From Crambe crambe (lineage: Eukaryota > Porifera > Demospongiae > Poecilosclerida > Crambeidae): a DNA stretch of 64,000 nt. A program made the translations under genes and the position numbers. The notes under the pieces are model-generated. The model had not been told where the DNA came from. It saw only the letters and a program-made list of their open reading frames with translations, and did not search any database. Below are positions 1 to 12,600 of this stretch, piece by piece. The stretch covers positions 2,947,501 through 3,011,500 of the forward strand of contig OZ004583.1 of the NCBI GenBank assembly GCA_963924555.1, given 5' to 3'. Numbering within the stretch: the stretch's first letter is position 1; each line of letters starts with the position of its first letter.

Positions 1-2
1 AA

Positions 3-3000
3 GAGCATGCCATTGCAAATGTGGACACCATGACCTTTGACCTCAACCAGATGAAGTCTCTGGAGGTATTACTAGTGGAATCAATCAACATCCACCAGCT
101 TGAGGCTCGCTTCTCCCTGCCCAAGCAGCTGGTTAAACTGGAAGTTAGAAGATCACTCAAGTTCTTGCAGGTATAGGCGGGCTATATAAAAGTATATGCT
201 TATTAATCTAAGCAATGGTTTCACAGTGTTCTCCCTAAATATTAATGAAGGAATAGGGGTGGTTTCAAACATCAAAGGGTATTGTGGTTAATGTATTGAC
301 CACATCAAAGGGAAGATACCAGGCCCTTTGCATAGCATAGTGAGCCCCATGCTGGGGAGAACACTGCATAGTGAGCCCCTATGCTGGGGAGAACACTAGT
401 TTCAGCTGGTAGATAGTGATGGCATAGTGAGCCCTTATGTTGGGGAGAACATTGCTAGATAATGAAGGCATAGTGAGCCCCTATGCTGGGGAGAACACTG
501 GTTTTCAGCTGCTAGAATCTTGTCTCAATGTGTATAATGTTTTTGTAGGAGATTCTGGTGGTATATCCGCAGCTAGAGGTGGACTGTTCCCCTGTTGGAC
601 CGGCCATGCCCCCTCTCTTCTCCTCCACTCAAGCCATGGACTTGTCGCGAGCCATGACATGGGAGAAGCTGCAGCAGGCCAACTTCAAGCTCAATGGCAT
701 CAAGAAGATTGACGAGAGTGTGGTGAGCATTAATTAGACACTTCCATACATGATACACTAGTAAGAGAGTGGACATTAGCTATGCAGAAGCTGTTATTGA
801 TAACTATTATCTGACTTCAGATCTTTGATTAATCAACAGTTGGGAGTGTTGGCAGCCTTGATAATATTAGGAACAGGGTTGACACCCAAAATTATGTACA
901 TAAAATGAGTATATTGTATTGACGACCATTACCTTACATTGGTCATTGGGAGCAGTTTTTCTGGACAACAGTATGTATGTACATGTATGGTAATTAAGAC
1001 AGAATACACTCTTTACACAAGTAAAAACACTCAAAAAGAAAATTAGTGGAGCTCAAGTTGCTCAAAAATTGGAGGTATGCATAGATATCGGGTTGATATG
1101 ATGTTCTTATAAAGTGAATTACTTCAGACATTGACCTGCAATGACCTGTAGGTCTTGGAGTAATAATCCTCAGCAAACTTGTGTATATTCGGAGACTCAT
1201 CTCTTGCTCGGTATTTGTAGTTCTTAGCCACCCATGCAAACACAACAAACGTGACCACCCCTATACCAACGTTGGTCAGATAGAAACTTGTCCCACAAGT
1301 CAAGGAGTATCGTTGACTTTCCCAGAACTTTGCAAAAGGGATCGTAACAACCAGAGTTAAGGCCTGAAACAAGATTCTGGTGGAGAAAAAGATACCAATG
1401 AGAAGACCCTTCATAGAGTAAGGACTCTGTGAGCAGATGAACTCCAGGACAGCGATATCGATAAGCATGTTGCACAGTGCTGAAAGAGCGTGCTCAGCGG
1501 TCAGGAAGTACACATTTTGATATAAATAGGAATGTGTTGTAGTATTTATGTAATAGTAATTCAATGTTGAAGAATTGACAATGAACATGCATTGATAGTC
1601 GGTTTCCTTGTGAACAATCACGTCCATTGCCAGAGTACAAAGCAGTGAGAGAATCACTAGGAGTAGCCCGAGGCCGATTCTCATCATGATTGTCTTGAGC
1701 ATCCCGGGAACGTGGGGTAGTACGAATGGACGGATCACGAAGAGATGAAGCGGAATACAGAGAACTACTAGTAGTGGAGATAATAAGCCACTGGTGATAA
1801 AGATGTAGCGAAGAGGTCCTCCGGTGTGCACTAAATCCCCATAGGTGTGATGCGATGTAGATTTGTGGAAAAATATGTTACCGTGTGTGGTGAATATCGG
1901 GAGCATTGCTTCTGATGCCACTTTGAGCATGAATATTGGTCCAGTGGCAATCAATACTTTCAGTATACCCAAGAATGCTTTGACATCTTCGACCTCCTCT
2001 ATGGTGTGTGGTCCACCATACTTTTGTTTGCCGAGATCCAACCGGGAAGGAAGCTCGTCTTCGCAGTAGGTGAAGGCACTACGTTGGACAGGGATCTTAT
2101 GTTTCCAGGCAAATCGGATTACTCTATAGACAAGCTTGTAAGGATTGACTCCACCATGTTCTATCAAGAACCACCGCTTTGTTTTACGAATGACACACAT
2201 CGAAATAATAAGAACTAGTAGTACTGTACAGAAACTTAATCCCATTGCAGTGAGCCCAGCAATTCTTATACTGTCAATATAGTAGGAATGCGAGTCATAA
2301 AACAGAAGAGTCCATGTGACTTCTGAGATTGAAATACTGACATAATCGGACCATACGTACCAGTGTATGTACAGAAATGAGTCTTGGGTGGGTGAGTCAT
2401 GGAGCTGATCCATTCCGAAGCCAATGGCGTTAGTGATGAAGATGGTATTGCTTATCAAAATCGTTGTAATATGCGCCAATCCAAACACTGCTAGAATCAA
2501 GTAACGTCCCGTGAAGAGTTTTGGTAAGGTATGGATTTCATTTCCAATGATAAATCCAATGCTATATATTGGGATGCAACACAACATAGATGTGATAATG
2601 AAGGAACTGCATGATATCGTCTTATAGCGACCAAATTTGATGTCTGCAAGTAAGCCAGCCAGTGGAGAAATGAATAATACAATGGCCACAACTGCAAAAA
2701 TTATTGGGATGAAGTCCTGGTATGTCGTTGAATTGGTTGATATAAGAAAATTCTTTATATTAAAAAGAAGATTGTAGCTCAGTAGAATTGAAAAGTTCCA
2801 GAAGAGGATGAGTGAAGCTGGTTTTGATGTGAGGCAGCCTTTTCTATAGTGCCTGTTGTGAGTGGACTTGGCAGCTGTTAAACTAGCTGGTTTGGGTAAG
2901 AGTGAGCTTGCTTCACTTCCTTGCCGTTTCATTGTAGAAGAAAAACACTTATCTTCGTGGTTCAGAATCAGTTCTTGCTAGAAAACCTTGAACTACATAC

Positions 3001-3608
3001 GTAGGATATCACAGACAGAGAATTGGGCGTCTGTTAGCTATGTAGAGCTCAACTTGCATTGCATGCCCGACTTATATACTTTCTTTGTGAAAAAACGAGG
3101 GTCAATATTTACAGATGTGATGAATGGCCCAGTCGGTTACTTCAGTTTTATAGATAACTGTCAATATTGTATTTTCAGCACAAAGATTATGTCAGCTTTT
3201 GAGAAAAACTATAACTTTTATTTATTTTATGTAGAAATTACTTTCAGCATTGGAGCGTCTGGATCTCAGTTATAACTATATTGAAGAAGTTGAGCATTTA
3301 GTGGTAAGAAGTATGTGTGTGTATGCGTGTAATATGCAAGTATGCATAATAATGTATGCATATGCTCCATAACTCAAAAAGCCTGATTCTTTCTCTGCAT
3401 GGTCAAATTCCTTTTAATAACTGTGTGTGAATTCCTAAATTACCATAGGATCTTCCCCACTTGCGAGTGTTGGATTTGTCACATAATAAGATCACATGTC
3501 TCAACAACCTCCACACAAAGCTGGGGAATATCACCAAACTAGCCCTCTCAAGCAATAACATCGTCAAACTCAATGGTATGTATGTATGTAGCTATATAAT
3601 CATGATGC

Positions 3609-3689
<81 letters not shown>

Positions 3690-6600
3690 TCCCCTCCCCT
3701 CCCCTCCCCTCCTCTCCACAGGCATACAAAAGATGTTTTCTATCCAGTATTTGGATCTATCCAATAATCAAATCTCAGATGTACGCAAGTTAGAACAATG
3801 CATGGTCAATACAGTCTAAAGGCTGTGCTCCTACTTTAAGCCATTTACTGCATACATATGTACATTATGTTAATCATACAGTCTAAAGTCGGGTGTCTAG
3901 ATTCAGTGGAATGGAATACTGGAATGGAATACTGCCTATACTAAATTAAACTATCCAGCCACCAGTTTCTTTCTGACATTAAATTGACACAACTACTGTC
4001 AAATGATATCAGTGCTAGTGTATCTTTCTGCGTGGGAACTTTTTATTCTCCTGCAGGAAACTAATCATTATTAGCAGTAATGACTATAGTAGGAACAAGT
4101 GATCAGCAGAATATAGGTAGCATGTGCTCACATGATCACATCTCCTGACCAGAGGTGTTGGAAGCGAGATTTGATTGGTCAAGCCCGAAATTGAAACGTA
4201 ATCCCTCAGACCACCAAAGTTCTACAGTTTGCTATACTTGAGCATCATATGTATACGACACTTACGTACATAAGTTAATGATTGATAGCCACATAATAAT
4301 CCAATATTTTGTTATTGATTGATAGCCACTTAATAATTAACCTTGTTTTTCCCAAAATATTGGTCAGGCCTAGGCCTGACTGTTCTACCACCTATGTCCT
4401 CTTATACACTCCAACTCTCTGTGAGAGCAATTTTTTATTATCACTCATGTCTGCCATGTAGAATAATTAGATTACTGCATCTGAATTGGTACAGTTGTTG
4501 CAAATTTCTACCCATGCATACATTATTGTTGATGGAGAGCTATGGAATATGGAAGCCAAGGAACGTGTGTGTTTAAATCATAAAATACGTAGCCATTTAA
4601 ATCTTGGATTCCAGTATTCCATTCCAGTATTCCATTCCACCATTCCCAATCCACCGAATCTAGACACCCGTCTAAAGTCAGAACTGTGTGCTTGCATGCT
4701 CTACATGCATGGTCAACACAGTCTACAGGCTGAGCCCCTCTGAGCTATATATATACATAAACTGCTGATGTAAGCACAATACTGGTTTGTCATCTCTTAA
4801 CTCTCTATGCATTTATGTATGTGTATGTACTGTAGCCGATGGAAGTGAAGTATTTGGACCCCCTTCCCTGCCTGGAAAAGTTGCTTCTGAAGGGGAACCC
4901 GTTGACTACCTCTCTCTCTTACCGATCTCAAGTATTTAGCTGCCTTCCAAACTTTGCTGAACAGGTATGGAACACTATAGTTACTAATACTGCAGCATGC
5001 TACGATTGATGATGACTACACTTGGGTCTTGATATTATGGCTATGCAGGGCCAAATAGAACAGTCTGATACAGGACAACGGTTTGACCATCAATTTTCAT
5101 GTTGATCTAGCTGACATGATTATTATTATCATGACAAAGTAGTATATGAAACCTTGGGTTTGAGAATATCGAACCCAATGTAACATTTGCCCTTCCCTTT
5201 CAAGAAACCTGGATTTGAGAATATTGAGTAATATTCGCCCTTCCCTTTCAAGTAGTATATGAAACCTTGGGTTTGAGAATATTGAACCCAATGTAACATT
5301 TGCCCTTCCCTTTCAAGTACTATAGTATATGAAACCTGGGTTTGAGTAATATTCCCCCTTCCCTTTCAAGTAGTATATGAAACCTTGGGTTTGAGAATAT
5401 TGAACCCAATGTTTCCTTTTCAAAGTAATATATGAAACCTGGGTGAGCCCAATGTAACATTTGCCAACCTTGGGTTTGAGAATATTGAACCCAATGTAAC
5501 ATTTGCCCTTCCCTTTCAAGTACTATAGTATATGAAACCTGGGTTTGAGTAATATTCCCCCTTCCCTTTCAAGTAGTATATGAAACCTTGGGTTTGAGAA
5601 TATTGAACCCAATGTTTCCTTTTCAAAGTAATATATGAAACCTGGGTGAGCCCAATGTAACATTTGCCAACCTTGGTTTGAGAATATTGAACCCAATGTA
5701 ACATTTGCCCTTCCCTTTCAAGGGAATAAATGACTTTGTTGTGGATGTACATTATAGTGGTGACCAGTTGGGTTAGCAGCCCACATTATATAGAGTGCTT
5801 ATCACACAGTGGTATGTTGACGTGGTACAGTATTTTATAGGGCAATGAGGAAGTATTGATCTTCATACTGACTGTCAAAACTTGGATTTTGGCAAGTGGT
5901 GGAGTTTCACCTATACGCTATTCTGAGCCCTTAGCCAAGTACCTTAGAAACTAACCATATGCAAGTGGATTCCACTCTTACACTCCCTCGCATCTGCAAG
6001 CAAGCATACAGATGTATGCAATAACAAGTTGGTCTTTTAAGATTAGGCTATTATTAAATAATGTGCACTGAGCAACATGGCTTATTGCAGTAAGGTTGGT
6101 ATTGATTGAAGTATGTGTACTGGATTTTCTCATTATTTGGAAGCCTTAGTTCTGAGATTCTCCTTCACCATGGCTCTGAGCTTGTGTTGGCTAGCTAGAG
6201 CTAATGCACTCATCATCATGCATCATTGCACGTGCTACTAATAAAGTGTATGTATGTACCATAGTCGCCTTCAGGCAATAACTGACATTGTGATGTACCT
6301 ACACAGGTTGCTCTTGATGGGAAGTTGCCTTCCAAGGATGAACTGGTGATCTCCATTAGCACTCCCACTTCAGGACACAAAAGGGTAATGTCTGTTCTAT
6401 GTACATGTCACTTGCTGCTTCTTAATTGTTACAGTGTAGAACCCTCCCTCAGCGTTGTGAGAGATTTAGTGGTTTTGGAATTGAAAGGCTTTTATCTTTA
6501 AGTCCCCTCACACATACCACATACACACTATACACCACACCTTGCACCCTCATGCACCCACACACGTACATCCACAACAATGTACTTTGACCCCCCACAC

Positions 6601-9600
6601 ATACCCCTCATAGTAATACCTCACAAGAACCCTGACCCCTCATAAGTACATGTATGGTGCATACCATATGGCATAAAATTTTTATGGAGTGAATTTTTCA
6701 TAAAAGGTATAAACCCACAAATTTTATCACACCAAAATTCGTTTCAGGTGCCTTCTAGAACCCCAGATATCAAGCCAGATGAAGAGGAAGTGCCACCTGT
6801 ACCTGAAGGTATAGTAGATGTCATGGTCATTCATCAGTACTTTGACTGTTTGTTTTGTCCTTGTTAGTTTTAGAGGACTTGGAAGTGGGAATGAGCAAGA
6901 CCAGTCGTTTAGAGGAGCTCAGAAAGGAAGGGGGAGACAAGTGGCTCTCTATACTCAATGCAGAAAAACAAAAGGTACATATTGATCCCACACATTATCT
7001 ATATCATACACACTATAGTTATTCAAACAGCCAGCCACGTAAGTGCTTATACCTTACCATATATGTAACCATTTACAATTGACTACACCTTACCAGATTT
7101 CCATTGACTATACAATAACCAATACCACCTTACAATACCATGTATCAAACTATTTACATCCAACTTGTCAATTACCAGTCGTTTATACTTACCATATGCA
7201 TAATACATGCCCATACAACCATATCCACACTTTAACCCAATTTTCCTTTTTAGGAGATGGAAGGGAGTTTGGTGGCACCCAAGAGTCCTAAGAAAAAAAG
7301 GACAAGGCATTCCAGCAAATCCAAGAGCAAGAAGACTCATGAAACGTAAGAAACACGTCACAAGGAACAGGTTCTTCAACTAGATACATGTGGATGTAAT
7401 GAGGCATTGCAAGTTCCCTTACAGTTAATGATCAATGTCGGTTCATCCCCTTTACATCCTTCCTTCAATAGACCTTGTAATAAATGCTGGCACTGAATTA
7501 GCTCTGATTTTAAACACCTGCCATATTTCTTTACATTGAAATAGTGTTAGACCAACAAGAAAACAGAAAAATGGCCGGCCAAACTGCAGTTTTTCCTGGA
7601 CATTTTGTCCTTATCATTATTACCCCTGCAGTGTATTTTTTATTTTAAATATGGTTTTCTATTAGGGTCCCAGAGCCTGAAGTGAGTGAAGTTGTTCTCT
7701 CTTCACACCTTACTGAGCTAATGGAATCTATGACTGAAGAAAAATTAATGTACGTAATAAAGCTAATGTGGACACTTTTGAGATCAGTAAGAAGTCTCCA
7801 GTGTCCTTGAATTACTACATATTTTGCAGAGGGATCACAAATAAGTGTCCTGAATAGAAAGGTTTTTGCATTTCAGGAAAGGGGTACTGTAATGATTAAA
7901 AGGGTTCTCCCCCAATACAGTAATGCTGCCTGGAAAATAGAGGTTCTTGCATTCTATATGTTTTCGGTAATTTCAACTCTGTACTCATCCATATACATAC
8001 ATGAATATGCCAGTATCATTAATGCTTACTTATGCACATTGTTAAATATCTTGTTTTGTTTGCAATTTTCCAGATCTACGGTGAACTTTAACGTGACCGT
8101 GTTGGAGTATCAGAATGCCTCTTTCCTCTCCCTGTCTCCCGCTGACCTAGATCAGGTGCTCAATGTTCCCCTGGAGGAGTGTGTCCTGAGCATAAATACG
8201 CTCATTGGGAAGGCCCTGGAAGTAGACCTGACCTCCCACACCACTCGCATCACCAGAGAACTCAGTAAGAGACAAGCAGGTTTGGTCAGATATGTGCTAT
8301 CCCATAGTATATATTAATGCTTTTAGCAAATTTATGACTGACTTCTGACATAGTACTGAAGATATGCATAACTAACTGATTGAATCACAATGAATAGCAA
8401 AACTATATTCAATAATTGTCCTTTTGCAGAAAGTATTCATCGTCTGAAAGTTCACGAGGGGAAGCGACTGGCCGTGTGTCTCCAACTCTCTTCTGGTCGC
8501 AGCAGCAGTCATGGTGGCTCACACTGGGTCATCTACTGTGTCCAAGACTTGAAGGAGTTGGCTTGGCTCCATCATACTCTCAAGACTGCAATGGCTAGAA
8601 GCAGATCAGTGTAAGTGTGCATTTTGACTCTAATACTAAAATTCGCATTCTTGATCATTCGCTTGATTCTTGACCAAAGTTCATATTAGAGCTGATAAAC
8701 CACTCTATGAGCTAGATTTTAAAATTTGGTTAAGAATTGAGAAAGTTGTAGCAAATATCAAGTGAATGCAAATGTACTTTGACCTCCTACTACTAGTGTG
8801 ACACTCCTATTAGTAATATGTACTTTGACCTCCTACTACTAGTGTGATACTCCTATTAATAATATGTACTTTGACCTCCTACTGCTAGTGTGACACTCCT
8901 ATTAGTAATATGTACTTTGACCTCCTACTACACTCCTAATTATGTGTTGACATCCTTATGAGTTTTGTAAGTGTACTTTGACCTCCTACTACTAGTGTGA
9001 CAGTCCAGCTAAAAAGTATATGTACTTTGACCTCTTGATTCTACATGCATGTTATTATGTGCACATACTGCATGTGTTTGATTTTCTAATGTACACATTA
9101 GCCTCGTACCCAGGCCTTATTATTGAAATAAGGGCCTGGTATCCACTGTTTGCGCGTGCGCGACCCCAGCATCTATGAATAGTATTATAATGTGCCGATG
9201 ACGATGTAGAGTGGGCGGTACTAATTAGATGACTCGATCTTTGCCGCAGGAACAAGACTCTGTAGCAAAGTTCTCCTTGGAAGCAGACTTTAAAGAGATG
9301 ATTATGGAGGGTTCACACACTTCTTTCTCAGTCCTCTGACCTGATCCTCCATCCGGACCAAGAACTGTGCTTCTCTTCCCAGCTAGCTACTACTTTTTCT
9401 TATTACGAATCTCGCGCGGCCAGACCTTACTGAGACTAATAGAAGTTCTGGTGGTCCACTACAAACGGCAGAACTTGGCTCTTTCCAGTCGGCAGTCAGA
9501 CGTACAAATACTTCATTTTTTTAAACAGATCTGATGGGCCAGGCTCTGTTCCTCTACACTATGCTCTACATAAGGCAAGCCCGACGTCTCCAAGGGAAAG

Positions 9601-12600
9601 CGACGGCGTCAGAAAAACAAGTAACTATGGTTTGTAGCCGACCTTATCGGTAGCTGAAGCTGGAGAAGCACCTTCCATTGTTCTAACTAATTACTAGCAG
9701 CCGTCATAGAAACAAGGCCCCGCCCAATTATTGTGACGTTTACGTATCCTAAAATTTCCGAAAGTGCACAAATTCATGGAAAAGCGTGAAAAACCAGCAC
9801 ATGCGCAAACAGTGGATACCAGGCCCTTATTTTAATAAGGCCTGGGGACGAGGCTAATGTACACATGTAATAAAAAAATTTCCACTGTATATTGTATTGT
9901 CCTTTTATGATGTCATATGGATGTAACATATCTTCGCTGCAGTACTCCTGAACGACCACTGATTGAAGTCATCACATCAATACAGGCAGAAGTGGGATCC
10001 ATCTCCAACTCTCTCACTGATTCAGGCTCCCAGCACAGAGGCAGTCCCAGTCCTCACAGAGGCAGACCCATCTCGAACTCTCTCACTGACTCACGCTCCC
10101 AGCACAGAAGCAGTCCCAGTCCTCACAGAGGCAGGCAGACAGATATAGGACCCAGCGCCAACTCTCTCACTGATTCAGGCTCCCAGCACAGAGGTAGTCC
10201 TAGTCCTCACAGAGGCAGGCAGACAGATATAGGACCCAGCACCAACTCTCTCACTGACTCAGGCTCCCAGCATAGAGGCAGTCCTAGTCCTCACAGAGGC
10301 AGGCAGACAGATATAGGACCCAGTGCCAACTCTATCACTGACTCAGGCTCCCAGCACAGAGGCAGTCCCAGTCCTCACAGAAGCAGGCAGACAGATATAG
10401 GACCCAGCTTGAACTCTCTCACTGATTCAGGCTCCCAGCACAGAGGCAGCCCCAGTCCTCACAGAGGTAGTCCTCCCTCTGACACCATCCCTACTTCCAT
10501 TGACACCAAACCTTTACAAAGCGATGAGAATGATAATTCGAATAGTACAATCAGCCTTGTTTCTGATCACTACACAGCTGAAGGTGATGCTATAGTAGAA
10601 AATTTCACTTCTGTGTCATTGGAAGAATTTGATTCAGAGACCAAGTCAGCAGGTAAAGAGAATGGAGTGGACTCAAGGGGTCACGTGCATCAGACGTCAG
10701 ATGTGTCCTCGACAACTGGGTCTGATTTCTTGTCGTGTAAGAATTCGATTGATACACCAGTTGATTCTCTGTCTCCTATCATCACTCCAAGCGTATTTTC
10801 ACCTGAACATAACCAATCACCTGACACTCTTAAAAAGGCTGAAACAAAAGATTTACAAAGTCGGTCACCAGCAGAGACCACTAAGCATTTTGGTGATAAC
10901 TCAGAAATGATTGCTGTGCCTAAAAGCTCACTAAAACTCTCCTCTAATAGTCCTTCACATGTGGGTTCTGGAAAGAACACACCTAAAAACTCGTCAAAAC
11001 CTTCTTCACGTGTGGGTTCTGGAAGGAACACACCTAAAACCCAAAGGCCTGGTGTTACTGCTGCCTCTTCCTCGAATTCCTTGAAAGGTGGATCGTCTTC
11101 CTCATCACTTCAAGGAACACCACCTCTGCAGAAATCCGCTGGACCACTCCATGATTTACCCAGCAAATACATTGCCGATCGACTGGAGAGCTTGGAATCG
11201 CCTAATGTGAGTCTACCTTCTCCCTTGTACAGTCAAGAGAGTGAAAGTAAAATCGTTGGAGGTGTGGAGGAGGAATACGATGGTTTTTCCAAAGAGGATG
11301 ATAAAAAGGAGGACTCTTGTACGTCTCTTGATATAATCAAGAATGCTGTTGATCTCTCGGATCCAAATTCATTGGATTCGTTCGTAGGAAGACGACGAGA
11401 ACGTCACAGCTCTCGGGTGATCATCACCAAACCTGGTTTGGATGATAATAACTTACGGTTGTTTTTCAAGAGCATCATAGCGGATGAATCCAGTGAGGTT
11501 TTTATGAGCATTACATGGGGCATCAGTAATCTTCCCTCTGCTCCATCTTGCGAAATTGAATCGGCTGTCATCATTAGTGACAAGGGTATTTACCTTCTGG
11601 AAGTCTTAGATCCAGAAAAGCATCAATCCAGGCCTCTCTCGTGGACCACTCAGAATTTCCCCCTGGCTAAAATCGTTTGTTGTTATCATTCGAAACTCAG
11701 AAAGATCAACATTGGGATATTTGATCAGAGCCTCACTGTGGAATCCTTCGAGAATGGAGTGGTGAAGAGATTCGTTTTCTTTCCTCACACGTATGACAAA
11801 CTCACTATGTTTGTGGAAAATCTCAAAGCGGTTTTCGATTCTTTGAATCTGCGTTATGCAGTTATTTCCTCTTTAGAGGACAGCTTTGTTGATACGTCGT
11901 CAGGTAAGGGGATTATCTTACAAAATCCAGGTTCAGTGGACATGGCAGAACTCAAGGACAGTCTGGTTTGGTCACAGAGTCGAGCACAGGTCGGTAATTT
12001 CATTGCTGTGAATTCAAAATCAGAAACCAATCCTCTCACGATATCATTCGACACAGAGCTGAGACGAGTATCGTCACACACCACGGCTAAGTTTGACCTC
12101 ATCCAGTATGTGATAGTTGGAGAGATATGCACAGACACCCTTCCTATATCCAATGGAAAACTTCACGTCCAATCGAGAGCTCTCATCCTCACCAATAAGG
12201 CAATATACTTGTGCAAGGAAGAACTTGATTCTTGGCCTCATATGTCCAACTCAATCCGAGCCCCTCCCTTCCCCAAATGCATGGTGATCGATGCCCACCC
12301 AATCTCCAGGATTTCGGGCATCAAGGTGTGTGATAAAGCCCACCCAATCATATCCTGCACTGATCCTTTATACGAATTCTCGATACTCTTTGAAGAGCTT
12401 GATGATATCCAACTTAGTCCTACTTTATCCATGGAGTGGTTACTGTGTGTCCATGATAAGCAATATCTCAACCAACTTTTGGCCTGTCTCGAGTCGTTGA
12501 CAAATGATCTTCAGAAAGGGAATCAGAAAATGGTTTCTGTGAAACATACATCGAGTCGATTAACGATTCCAAGCTCACCTAAGCCACCAAAGACTTCAAA

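Noticed and set aside
8772-9035. Regularly spaced repeats that might suggest a CRISPR-like array
   Set aside because: The 46-bp units abut directly with no unique spacers, and the context is a spliced eukaryotic intron; it is a minisatellite.
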